A DNA stretch of 64,000 bases from assembly GCA_910588325.1 (NCBI GenBank), contig CAJUPP010000006.1, forward strand, positions 1 to 64,000. The letters run 5' to 3'. Both the position numbers and the translations under genes were made by a program. Below are positions 24,694 to 32,317 of the stretch, piece by piece. How positions within the stretch are numbered: the stretch's first letter is position 1; the number at the start of each line of letters is the position of its first letter. Under the pieces are notes generated by a model. That model searched no databases, was not told the origin of the DNA, and saw nothing but the letters and a program-made list of their open reading frames with translations. The DNA comes from an uncultured Hungatella sp. Lineage in GTDB: Bacteria > Bacillota > Clostridia > Lachnospirales > Lachnospiraceae.

Positions 24694-26961
24694 ATGAAGG
24701 ATACAGAGGGCATGGAAGACTTGATTGGTGAAATACAGAAGGGGTTGATCAACTGGTATGATTTTAGATTGAACAGTAGAATCTTGTACATAGGGAAAGA
24801 AGATGATGCATATTTTCATTTACTGCAGAATCTTCCATTAGATGCAATAAATGCTTCTGCCGAATTGGTAAAAAATGAAGAGTGGCAAAAAAAACATGAG
24901 GATGGATTTGACCATATCATTGCCATCAGGATATTAGAGATACTGGAAAATCCAGTCGGGATTTTAAAAATATGGAAATCTCTTCTTAAACCGGACGGAA
25001 CTCTTCTTCTCGGCATGAACAACCGATATGGCCTTAAGTATTTCTGCGGGGACAGGGATCCGTACACGGAACGGAATTTTGACGGGATTGAAGGTTACCG
25101 AAGGGCATATGCAAAAAAAGAAGACAAATTCACAGGGCGCTGCTACAGCCGGGAAGAGATGAGAGAAATGCTTATAAAAGCGGGATGGGAAAAGATTCGG
25201 TTCTTCTCCGTACTCTCCGATTTGGACAATCCAAGGCTGATATACAGGGAAGATTACCTGCCTAATGAGGATCTGTCGAACCGTTTATTCCCTACCTATC
25301 ATTATCCGAATTCCGTTTTTTTAGAGGAAGAAAGTCTTTATGATGGTCTGATAAAAAATGGTATGTTCCATCAGATGGCCAACGCATATCTGGTGGAATG
25401 TTCTCTAAGCGGAAAACTATGCGATGTCAGCCATGTGACCAGTTCTATGGAGCGCGGAAGAAAGGACGCCCTTCTCACGATGATCCGCCGCTCCGGCATT
25501 GTGGAAAAGAGGGCGCCTTATGAAGAAGGAAGAGAACGTCTTCATAACTTATTAGAACATGGACAGGAATTGGCAAAGCGTGGCATACAGGTGATTGATG
25601 CCAAAATAGAGAAAGATCCTTATGGAAAAGATATTTATGTAATGCCCTATATCAAAGAGGAATCCGGGCAGCTTTATTTGAAAAGACTTCTGCATACTGA
25701 CAGGGAGCAATTTTTTAAGGAAATGGATCATTTCCGGGATTTGATTCTTCAGTCATCGGAAATCGTGAAACCGGATCAGGGAGACGGAGAAGGAGCAATA
25801 TTAAAAAAGGGATACCTGGATATGGTTCCTCTCAACAGTTTTCATGTAGACGGCACGTTTCTGTTTTATGACCAGGAATTCTGTGAGGAAGATTATCCGG
25901 CCAACGAAATAATTTGGCGTATGATAGCCACGTTTTATGCAGGAGATATAGAAGTTGGGAAATTGCTTCCTGTGAATCAGCTGCTGGAGAGATACGGTCT
26001 CATGGAGAAACTTGGAACATGGCAGAAGATGGAGTGGGATTTTCTGGCAGAACTGAGAAAAGAAAAAGAACTGCGATCTTACCACGAAAAGTGCCGGCGT
26101 GACAGCGGGATTGTCAATGCCAACCGTCAGAGAATGAACTTTTCGGCGGATGAGTACCAGAAATTGTTTGTTGACATTTTCCATAATGCAGATACCAGAA
26201 AGCTGATACTGTTTGGCTCAGGCAATTTTACCAGGAGATTTTTAGGGCTGTATGGGCAGGATTATCCTGTATATGCGGTTGTGGATAACAACAAAGAGAA
26301 ATGGGGGCAGGAAATAGAAGGAATTCCGATTCAGCCGCCGGATATCATAAAGCAGATGCAGAGTGGGGAATATAAAGTACTGATCTGCATTAAAAATTAT
26401 CTGTCTGTGATGAAGCAGTTAGATCTAATGGGAGTCAGGGAATACAGCATCTATGATTCCGGCAGGGACTACCCCAGGAAACGCAGGCCTGTTGTTCAAA
26501 GCCAGGATAAGGGAGAAGAGAAGAAAGAAAAAAAGAAATACCATACAGGGTATATTGCCGGAGTATTTGACCTGTTTCATGTGGGACATCTCAATATGTT
26601 CAAGAGAGCCAAGGAGCAGTGTGAGTATTTAATCGTCGGAGTTGTGACTGATGAGGGAGTGAGAAAGTTTAAGAAGACGGAGACATTCATTCCTTTTGAG
26701 GAGAGAATCGAGATGGTCCGCTCATGCCGATACGTGGATGAAGTGGTGGAGATCCCTGTAAATTTTGGGGGAACAAGAGATGCCTACCGTCTCCATCATT
26801 TTGACTGTCAGTTTTCGGGTAGTGATTATATAGATGATCCGGACTGGCTTATGGAGAAAGAATTTTTGGAGAGACACGGAGCGGAGATGGTATTTTTCCC
26901 TTATACGGAAGGAACAAGTTCCAGTAAGATTAAGGCATTGATAGAGAAAAGGTTATCCTAA
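24694..26961 (+). CDS. Methyltransferase / Rossmann-like module / TagD-type cytidylyltransferase fusion
   Basis: This 755-residue protein is a natural fusion. Residues about 1-230 are a class I SAM-type methyltransferase (RILYIGKEDD, SLLKPDGTLLLGMNNRYGL, EMREMLIKAGWEKIRFF). Residues about 250-440 resemble a small-molecule kinase fold (YLDMVPLNSF, LFYDQEF), tentatively. Residues about 501-590 are the recurring module (LILFGSGNFTRRFLG, VVDNNKEKWGQ). Residues about 615-755 are a glycerol-3-phosphate or ethanolamine-phosphate cytidylyltransferase (AGVFDLFHVGHLNMFKRAK with the HxGH motif, EGTSSSKIKALI). It could make a CDP-alcohol for the phosphotransferase at 1327. The methyltransferase glycine loop is weak, so that domain may be catalytically altered. 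Start ATG 24694 or 24712. Last gene of the glycan run. Confidence 0.8.
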   Translation: MKDTEGMEDLIGEIQKGLINWYDFRLNSRILYIGKEDDAYFHLLQNLPLDAINASAELVKNEEWQKKHEDGFDHIIAIRILEILENPVGILKIWKSLLKPDGTLLLGMNNRYGLKYFCGDRDPYTERNFDGIEGYRRAYAKKEDKFTGRCYSREEMREMLIKAGWEKIRFFSVLSDLDNPRLIYREDYLPNEDLSNRLFPTYHYPNSVFLEEESLYDGLIKNGMFHQMANAYLVECSLSGKLCDVSHVTSSMERGRKDALLTMIRRSGIVEKRAPYEEGRERLHNLLEHGQELAKRGIQVIDAKIEKDPYGKDIYVMPYIKEESGQLYLKRLLHTDREQFFKEMDHFRDLILQSSEIVKPDQGDGEGAILKKGYLDMVPLNSFHVDGTFLFYDQEFCEEDYPANEIIWRMIATFYAGDIEVGKLLPVNQLLERYGLMEKLGTWQKMEWDFLAELRKEKELRSYHEKCRRDSGIVNANRQRMNFSADEYQKLFVDIFHNADTRKLILFGSGNFTRRFLGLYGQDYPVYAVVDNNKEKWGQEIEGIPIQPPDIIKQMQSGEYKVLICIKNYLSVMKQLDLMGVREYSIYDSGRDYPRKRRPVVQSQDKGEEKKEKKKYHTGYIAGVFDLFHVGHLNMFKRAKEQCEYLIVGVVTDEGVRKFKKTETFIPFEERIEMVRSCRYVDEVVEIPVNFGGTRDAYRLHHFDCQFSGSDYIDDPDWLMEKEFLERHGAEMVFFPYTEGTSSSKIKALIEKRLS

Positions 26962-27120
26962 AAAGACAAATATCCATTGATATTCCAATATGCTGTGAGT
27001 AAGATAAAGTAAGACTTATTATATGTATGAGTGATGAATTGGTACCATATAACCGGGATACATGGTATTTTCCTGTCTCGGCATTGTAGCATGAAAGCTT
27101 CATTGTTTTTTCAAAAAAGA

Positions 27121-27224
27121 TAAGGGGCTGTTGTAAAATTTCGTGATTCAGCAATATTTGGATGCAGATTATAGAGATTTGCGCCATATATTGTATGAAT
27201 CCGTTATTTCACAACAGCCCCTTA
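27121..27224. repeat. About 104-bp long imperfect palindrome (MITE-like or terminator hairpin)
   Basis: The outer 19 bases 27121-27139 and 27206-27224 are inverted copies with one mismatch (TAAGGGGCTGTTGTAAAAT against its partner). The inner flanks also pair imperfectly (GATTCA...CAATAT...TGG), so nearly the whole element folds into one hairpin. On the minus strand it is followed by TCTTTTTT, so it can end transcription of the aldolase gene, whose stop is 8 bp away. The arms and size also fit a miniature inverted-repeat element. Confidence 0.6.
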
Positions 27225-27231
27225 CGGTTTC

Positions 27232-28083
27232 TTAAGCCTTCCCGTTACTTCCGCATACCATAATCCGGCTTATGACACATTTTTTTACTTCTTCTCTTCC
27301 TTTGCCTCCGTAAATCTTAGGGTCAAAGGTATCAGGCTTTTCTTTAAACACCTGGGTAATTCCTCTGGTAAAAGCCATTCGAAGATCCGTAGCATAATTT
27401 ACCTTGCAGATACCGCGGCGGATGCATTCTTTCACTGTATCGTCCGGAACGCCGGAAGTCCCATGAAGCACAAGAGGAATGGATACCACACTGCGGATTT
27501 CGCTTAAGCGCTCTACATCCAGCTTTGGAGTCCCTTTGTATACACCATGAGCAGTTCCGATAGCCACGGCCAGGGAGTCCACGCCGGATTGTTCGGCAAA
27601 TGTTCTGGCCTCTTCTGGATCCGTGTATGGATTATTGTCTGCAGCAACTACATCGTCTTCCTTACCTCCTACTTTTCCAAGTTCCGCCTCCACAGGGATT
27701 CCTGCCGGATGACATGCATTTACCACAGCCTTGCTGACAGCAATGTTATCTTCAAAGCTTCCGTGGGAGCCGTCGATCATCACAGACGTATAGCCTGCCC
27801 GAAAGGCTTTCATGGCAACGTCAAAGCTGCTGCCATGGTCTAAGTGGAGAACGACCGGAACGGAAGCTTTTTTGGCTGCGGTCTTTACATTGGCATAAAA
27901 ATAGTCGAAATCCGCATAGCTGGCAGTAGCCGGGGTAGTCTGAAGGATAACCGGTGACTGAAGTTCCTGGGCTGCTTCTACCACGGCCTGAACCATCTCC
28001 ATGTTTTCTACATTAAAAGCTCCGATTGCATAGCCGCCCTTCTGGGCCTTTAATAATAATTCCTTGCTTGTTACTAATGGCAT
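27232..28083 (-). CDS. Class II fructose/tagatose-bisphosphate aldolase
   Basis: The 283-residue protein is a zinc-dependent class II aldolase of the Fba/GatY/KbaY family. It has AIGAFNVENMEM, VPVVLHLDHGSSFD (zinc-binding His and catalytic Asp), SVMIDGSHGSFEDNI, VEAELGKVGGKED, AIGTAHGVYKG (zinc His), LVLHGTSGVPD (zinc His) and KVNYATDLRMAF. It cleaves fructose-1,6- or tagatose-1,6-bisphosphate to triose phosphates. Length and motifs do not separate the two; tagatose aldolases are often this size, and the CHPAGIPVEAELG region is shared. It is monocistronic on the minus strand and has its own likely promoter (28124-28152). ATG 28083 follows AGAGGAC. Confidence 0.92.
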   Translation of the reverse strand: MPLVTSKELLLKAQKGGYAIGAFNVENMEMVQAVVEAAQELQSPVILQTTPATASYADFDYFYANVKTAAKKASVPVVLHLDHGSSFDVAMKAFRAGYTSVMIDGSHGSFEDNIAVSKAVVNACHPAGIPVEAELGKVGGKEDDVVAADNNPYTDPEEARTFAEQSGVDSLAVAIGTAHGVYKGTPKLDVERLSEIRSVVSIPLVLHGTSGVPDDTVKECIRRGICKVNYATDLRMAFTRGITQVFKEKPDTFDPKIYGGKGREEVKKCVISRIMVCGSNGKA

Positions 28084-28123
28084 AATGAAGTCCTCTTTTC
28101 TTTTGATAACTTTTCATAAGAAT

Positions 28124-28152
28124 ATGATAGTATTTTTTTGACACAAATTCAA
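28124..28152 (-). promoter_or_regulatory. Likely sigma-A promoter of the aldolase gene
   Basis: On the minus strand TTGAAT (28152-28147) and TATCAT (28129-28124) are 17 bp apart, about 40 bp upstream of the aldolase start. No operator is evident. Confidence 0.5.
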
Positions 28153-28191
28153 GAACAATTTACCAGAACTCTTATATTGAAATAAAATGGG

Positions 28192-28220
28192 TTTACGAAA
28201 TTTCATGAAAGTGGTATAGT
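28192..28220 (+). promoter_or_regulatory. Likely sigma-A promoter of the SseB-family gene
   Basis: TTTACG (28192-28197) and TATAGT (28215-28220) are spaced 17 bp and lie about 60 bp before the SseB-like start. They are divergent from the aldolase promoter. Confidence 0.45.
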
Positions 28221-28282
28221 ATATTATGAAAAAGTCTGTACCGAAGTAAAATCCGTAATAAAGATGGGAAAGAGGAAAGAAT

Positions 28283-29074
28283 ATGTCTGTAGATTATACG
28301 TTGATGATAAAGAGGATACAGAAACTGGAGCAGGTTTATGCGTTGTTTGCAGAAAGTACCAGGCTTCCTTTTATCGAATGTGACCAGGAGGACTTTGACG
28401 ATCAGGTGTATCTGTTTGCGGATGAGGATGCAGCGAAGGACGCGGTAAAGGATTATGAGAAAAAGCAGATACCTTTAAAGGTTATAAGGTTAGAGGGGAA
28501 GCAGATGCCCGTATTTTTTACAAACATCCGTCTGTTGGGAGTCAATATGCTGGTGTTTTACGATAAGGTGAGCGTCAGTCGGATTCCTTTAAGTCAGGTG
28601 ATAAAGATGGATCCCAAAAAAAGTGAGGACAGCAAGCTCCCCTTAGATAATTCTTCCCTGCAGCTGACCATCATCTATTTTATTCAGGAACTGCGCAGAC
28701 CAGGACAGAAGAAGGATGATATGGAGCGGATGAAGAAACTTCAGGAGTTGGAAGAAGAGATGACAGTGAATCTGATCCGGTCACGATTTATTCTTCCGGT
28801 TAATGCGTCAGGGGATAATGGAGAAATGAAGATTCCATATATAAAGACGCCGACAGGAGATATTTTCCAACCGATTTTCAGTGATGTATGGGAGTTTCAG
28901 AAGTTTCATAGAAATCCGGAGGTAAAGCTTAAAATGGCAGTGGCGCCGTTTGAGAAGCTTCTGCTTTCTTTGGTAGAGCAGGCCAAGGGATATGTTTTAA
29001 ATCCGGGGGGAGTAAATCTGATTTTGACAAGGGAACAGTTGACAGCCATATCAAAGCGGTTTGATGAAGCTTAG
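28283..29074 (+). CDS. SseB family protein
   Basis: The 263-residue soluble protein has the SseB N-terminal domain pattern, in which a short strand-turn (LYALFAEST-like, here VYALFAESTRLPFIEC) is followed by VYLFADEDAAKDAVKDYEKK and RLEGKQMPVFFTNIRLLGVNMLVFYD. The C-terminal half carries another copy-like segment with MKIPYIKTPTGDIFQPIFSD and PFEKLLLSLVEQAKGYVLNPGGVNLILTREQ, which is the SseB C-terminal pattern. Enhanced-serine-sensitivity proteins have no settled function; in Clostridia they are common housekeeping-like genes. It is followed 13 bp later by a second protein, and the two are likely co-transcribed. Confidence 0.75.
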   Translation: MSVDYTLMIKRIQKLEQVYALFAESTRLPFIECDQEDFDDQVYLFADEDAAKDAVKDYEKKQIPLKVIRLEGKQMPVFFTNIRLLGVNMLVFYDKVSVSRIPLSQVIKMDPKKSEDSKLPLDNSSLQLTIIYFIQELRRPGQKKDDMERMKKLQELEEEMTVNLIRSRFILPVNASGDNGEMKIPYIKTPTGDIFQPIFSDVWEFQKFHRNPEVKLKMAVAPFEKLLLSLVEQAKGYVLNPGGVNLILTREQLTAISKRFDEA

Positions 29075-29087
29075 GAAGGAGAATATT

Positions 29088-29858
29088 ATGATAAACATTT
29101 ATACGGACAGAGAGGATTTTGATTTAGGGGTTGAAGATTTTGGGATTTCAGAAGGAAAGGATATCGAGCTTTATGTGCTGGATGAGGACATGAAAGCATT
29201 GTCTCTGATGAAAGCATTCAGGGCCTGCCGCTATAACCCTCTCAGAACTTATTATTATATACCAAAGACGGAAAGTGATTTTTCCAGGTACGCTACGGAA
29301 TCTATTTCCAGAGGTACCGTGAATATATTTTCTGATCTGGAAGAACTTAGAGATGCGCTGAACGGGGAGATGGATGCCTGGCGTTCTTATTCCATACCGG
29401 AGTGTATCAGCAGATCGGCGGAGAATTTTAAGGTTCTGCTTAACAGGGAGATGTCTACGGCTTTAAGTGTTTTGGTGTCGTCGGCATTGAGGAAGAACAG
29501 CTGTTATACGGTGGCTCTGGCATTGTTTAAGATGCTTCAGGATAAAGAACACTTAAGTGAAACCGGGTTCGAGGAGTGGAGAAAGCAGGTTTTAGATACC
29601 AGTGAAGAAGCCCGGCGGGCGGAGGAAGAATATAAAGAGCATGGCTCTCAGTTTTTGTCGGTACTGGCGGCGGCTAACAAGAAGATAAATGTAGAGTATG
29701 GGAACGAAGAATATGACGAGATGACCCTTCATGTTATGTTCCAGCCTTTTGAGCCGGAGGGAAAAGGGATTAACTACCGGGTGAAGCTTATCGGACAGCT
29801 GGTGAAGGAGAAGAAGCGGGAGAAAAAGGCAGCGAAGAAAGAAAATAAAGCAAAGTAA
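29088..29858 (+). CDS. Hypothetical protein downstream of SseB-like gene
   Basis: ATG 29088 follows AGGAAGGAG; an in-frame TTG at 29061 lies inside the upstream gene and is not preferred. The 256-residue protein has no signal peptide or membrane segment. Visible features are an N-terminal acidic region (YTDREDFDLGVEDFG), YYIPKTESDFSRYATESISRG, a helical middle (CISRSAENFKVLLNREM, ALALFKMLQ) and a strongly basic tail rich in Lys and Glu. I do not recognise a family. The short spacing from the SseB-like gene suggests a shared role. Confidence 0.7.
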   Translation: MINIYTDREDFDLGVEDFGISEGKDIELYVLDEDMKALSLMKAFRACRYNPLRTYYYIPKTESDFSRYATESISRGTVNIFSDLEELRDALNGEMDAWRSYSIPECISRSAENFKVLLNREMSTALSVLVSSALRKNSCYTVALALFKMLQDKEHLSETGFEEWRKQVLDTSEEARRAEEEYKEHGSQFLSVLAAANKKINVEYGNEEYDEMTLHVMFQPFEPEGKGINYRVKLIGQLVKEKKREKKAAKKENKAK

Positions 29859-29882
29859 TAATAATCAAGTAATAAAAATCAG

Positions 29883-29936
29883 AGGCTGTTACACAGATGA
29901 TTTTTAAGAATCGGTGCAACAGCCTATTTTATTTTG
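29883..29936. terminator. Bidirectional intrinsic terminator
   Basis: AGGCTGTT (29883-29890) pairs with AACAGCCT (29918-29925), with a further three pairs inside. ATTTTATTTT follows on plus and CTGATTTTTATT on minus. It lies between the convergent genes ending at 29858 and 29929 and slightly overlaps the end of the AraC gene. Confidence 0.75.
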
Positions 29937-30714
29937 CATTACGCCGATAATTTGTAGGTGTTACTCCCACAAATTTCTTAAACTGCCGCATGAAATGCAG
30001 TTCATTTTCATAACCGCAGAAATCTGCGATTTCTCCAATCCCCATAGTGCTGGTAGCCAGATAATATTTTGCAAGCTTAAGTCTGGCAGTGATGATATCC
30101 TGCTGACAGGAGCAATGGAAAAAATCTTTATATAAGTGCTGAAAATAGGAAGGACTTAAGCACAGGGAAGCAGCCAGCCCATGAATCGTCCAGGGATTGG
30201 CCGGATTGTTGTAAATCTGTGTGCGAAGGCCGGAGAAGCTTTGGTAGTATTTCCGGGTTACGGAATTTCCCGGGGGATTTTCCAGAGATTCCTTTAAGGA
30301 GTACAGGAAAATGCGCATAAAGGAGTCGGTTATCTGCCTTTTATAGGCGGAGGCACTGTGGAAGTTATCGGACAGAAGCCGGACGTATTCTGACAGTTGA
30401 TGGAAATCATAGGGGTATATAATCTGGCAGGATGGAATGTGAAGGGAGGAGAAAAAACATAAGTCTTCCTCTTCCATGGTAAAGTGAATCCAGTCATCGC
30501 TGTATCCGATGGTGTCACAGCCATAGTGGATGTAGGTTTTGGGAGGAAACAAAAGGAGGGCATTGGGGTGCAGCAGGTATTTTCTGCCGTTTAAGAAACA
30601 CCATGCTTCTTTTTTGATTAGCAGAATAAGATGGTCCTCAACACCGGCTTTGTGTTCGATGTTACATGGCTTGCGGTGGTGGGAATTGTGGCCGCAGCTG
30701 TTTATCGTGATCAT
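29929..30714 (-). CDS. AraC family transcriptional regulator
   Basis: The 261-residue protein has an N-terminal cupin-like effector domain (GRKYLLHPNALLLFPPKT, WIHFTMEEEDL, residues about 20-150) and a C-terminal AraC double HTH (about 165-258). The latter contains WTIHGLAASLCLSPSYFQHLYKDFF, then GIGEIADFCGYENELHFMRQFKKFVGVTPTNYR. Such regulators bind a sugar or derivative and act as activators. It is divergent from the GH88 gene, which it probably controls together with the transporter. Confidence 0.9.
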   Translation of the reverse strand: MITINSCGHNSHHRKPCNIEHKAGVEDHLILLIKKEAWCFLNGRKYLLHPNALLLFPPKTYIHYGCDTIGYSDDWIHFTMEEEDLCFFSSLHIPSCQIIYPYDFHQLSEYVRLLSDNFHSASAYKRQITDSFMRIFLYSLKESLENPPGNSVTRKYYQSFSGLRTQIYNNPANPWTIHGLAASLCLSPSYFQHLYKDFFHCSCQQDIITARLKLAKYYLATSTMGIGEIADFCGYENELHFMRQFKKFVGVTPTNYRRNAK

Positions 30715-30845
30715 AGGAAGAGGCTCCTTTAGGGTAAAACTAATTGAAATAAAAAGCAGTATATGTCAGTTAATAGCATTGTAGGCTATTGCGTTTGAAA
30801 AGTCAAATGGTTATTATTAAAGAAAAGCCCAAAAACTGACTGTAG

Positions 30846-30898
30846 GTTACTGTTCAGGTAGGTCTGCGCACTTGCTGTGAATGCACGTGAACAGTAAC
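30846..30898. repeat. Inverted repeat with 11-bp perfect arms upstream of GH88 gene
   Basis: GTTACTGTTCA (30846-30856) is repeated inverted as TGAACAGTAAC (30888-30898) with 31 bases between. It lies in the divergent AraC-GH88 intergenic region and could be a leader hairpin or a dispersed palindrome. A similar arm type occurs at 56474-56505. Nothing else clear is seen in 30715-30950 apart from the GH88 ribosome site. Confidence 0.55.
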
Positions 30899-30950
30899 GA
30901 CTGTAAAACAGAAGGCAGATGGGAGCGAAGTGCATAAAGGAGGATTTGCA

Positions 30951-32102
30951 ATGGAAAATTATCAGGCATGGGCACAGGAGACTCTGGAAAAGGTGCGAGA
31001 GAAGATGGAGTGGGTGAGCGAGAAGAACAGGGACAGGATTCCGTATACCACCGATGCACAGGGAAACTATGACGACAGGTCGGATGGAAGCAGCCAGTGG
31101 ACTGTGGACAACGGGCTGAACTGGTGGACCAACGGCTTCTGGGGCGGCATTATGTGGCTTATGTACCAGGATACCAAAGATGAGAGATATGCGGAGATTG
31201 CAAGGGTTTCCGAGAAAAAACTGGAAAAATGTTTTGATGATTTTTACGGTCTCCACCATGATGTGGGATTTATGTATCTGCCTACGGCAGTGGCGGACTA
31301 TAAGCTGACGGGAAATGAGGACGGAAAGCGGCTGGGTATGCATGCTGCCAATCTGCTGGCAGGGAGATTTAACCCGGTAGGCGGATTTATCCGCGCATGG
31401 AACCGGACCGGGGAGGATGACAATACGGGATGGGCGATTGTTGACTGCATGATGAATATTTCCCTGCTTTACTGGGCTTCAGAGGAGAGCGGGGATCCAA
31501 GATTCGGGCAGATAGCCCGGATGCATGCCGATACGGTTCTTGAGAATTTTATCCGTCCGGACGGTTCGGTGTGCCATATTGTGGAGTTTAACCCGGAGAC
31601 CGGAAGCATGGTGAAAAGCTACGGCGGCCAGGGGTATGGGGAAGGCTCCTCCTGGACGAGAGGCCAGGGATGGGCGGTGTACGGCTTTGCCAACAGCTAC
31701 AAAAATACGGGAAAGAAGGAGTATCTGGATGCCGCAAAGAGGGTGGCCCATTACTGCATGGCAAATCTGCCGGAGAGCGGCATCATTCCTGTGGATTTCA
31801 GACAGCCTGCGGAACCGGCCTGGGAGGATTCCTGCGGTGCCTGTGTGATTGCCTGCGGTCTGCTGGAGATAGCGGAGCATGTGCCGGAATTGGAAAAGAA
31901 TATGTATATTGGGGCTGCTGTGAAGATTTTGAAGGCTATTGCCCGGAACAGGGCGGACTGGGGGGAGGACTGCGACGCCATTGTGCAGAACTGCTCGGCA
32001 GCTTATCACAGCAATTATCACCATATTACCATGGTCTATGCGGACTACTTCTTTATTGAGGCGCTGTATAAGCTGGTGGGAGAAGGGATTTCTATTTGGT
32101 AG
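30951..32102 (+). CDS. Glycoside hydrolase family 88 / unsaturated glucuronyl hydrolase
   Basis: ATG 30951 follows AAAGGAGG. The 383-residue cytoplasmic enzyme shows the GH88 alpha/alpha barrel landmarks LNWWTNGFWGGIMWLMYQ, HHDVGFMYLPTAV, AGRFNPVGGFIRAWN, NTGWAIVDCMMNISLLYWAS (catalytic-Asp region), EGSSWTRGQGWAVYGFA and WEDSCGACVIACGLLE. GH88 enzymes hydrate the 4,5-unsaturated uronic acid left by polysaccharide lyases and so release the sugar next to it. No signal peptide is present, which fits import of lyase products by the ABC transporter that follows. Target could be host glycosaminoglycan or plant or bacterial uronic polymers. Confidence 0.92.
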   Translation: MENYQAWAQETLEKVREKMEWVSEKNRDRIPYTTDAQGNYDDRSDGSSQWTVDNGLNWWTNGFWGGIMWLMYQDTKDERYAEIARVSEKKLEKCFDDFYGLHHDVGFMYLPTAVADYKLTGNEDGKRLGMHAANLLAGRFNPVGGFIRAWNRTGEDDNTGWAIVDCMMNISLLYWASEESGDPRFGQIARMHADTVLENFIRPDGSVCHIVEFNPETGSMVKSYGGQGYGEGSSWTRGQGWAVYGFANSYKNTGKKEYLDAAKRVAHYCMANLPESGIIPVDFRQPAEPAWEDSCGACVIACGLLEIAEHVPELEKNMYIGAAVKILKAIARNRADWGEDCDAIVQNCSAAYHSNYHHITMVYADYFFIEALYKLVGEGISIW

Positions 32103-32198
32103 GGATATTTTGAGGTTGCTTTGGGTTGACTCCGAAGAAGAGCCAGTGAGCTTGGGAGAACATGATGGGGTGAAAGGCTGGCCTAAAGGGAAACATAT

Positions 32199-32238
32199 TA
32201 AAAAAATGCACTTGGAACTATAAAAAGTGCATTTTTTT
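32199..32238 (+). terminator. Intrinsic terminator after GH88 gene
   Basis: AAAAAATGCACTT (32200-32212) is followed by the inverted AAGTGCATTTTTTT (32225-32238) with a short loop and T-run. This separates the GH88 message from the transporter genes at least in part. Downstream 32254-32264 holds TATAGT-like boxes that could start the transporter message. Confidence 0.7.
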
Positions 32239-32317
32239 GTGGAAATTTACTGGTATAGTATAGTCACAGAAACAAATAAGGCCGGCCGGATAAAGAAACA
32301 GGATGGAGGATTATGAA

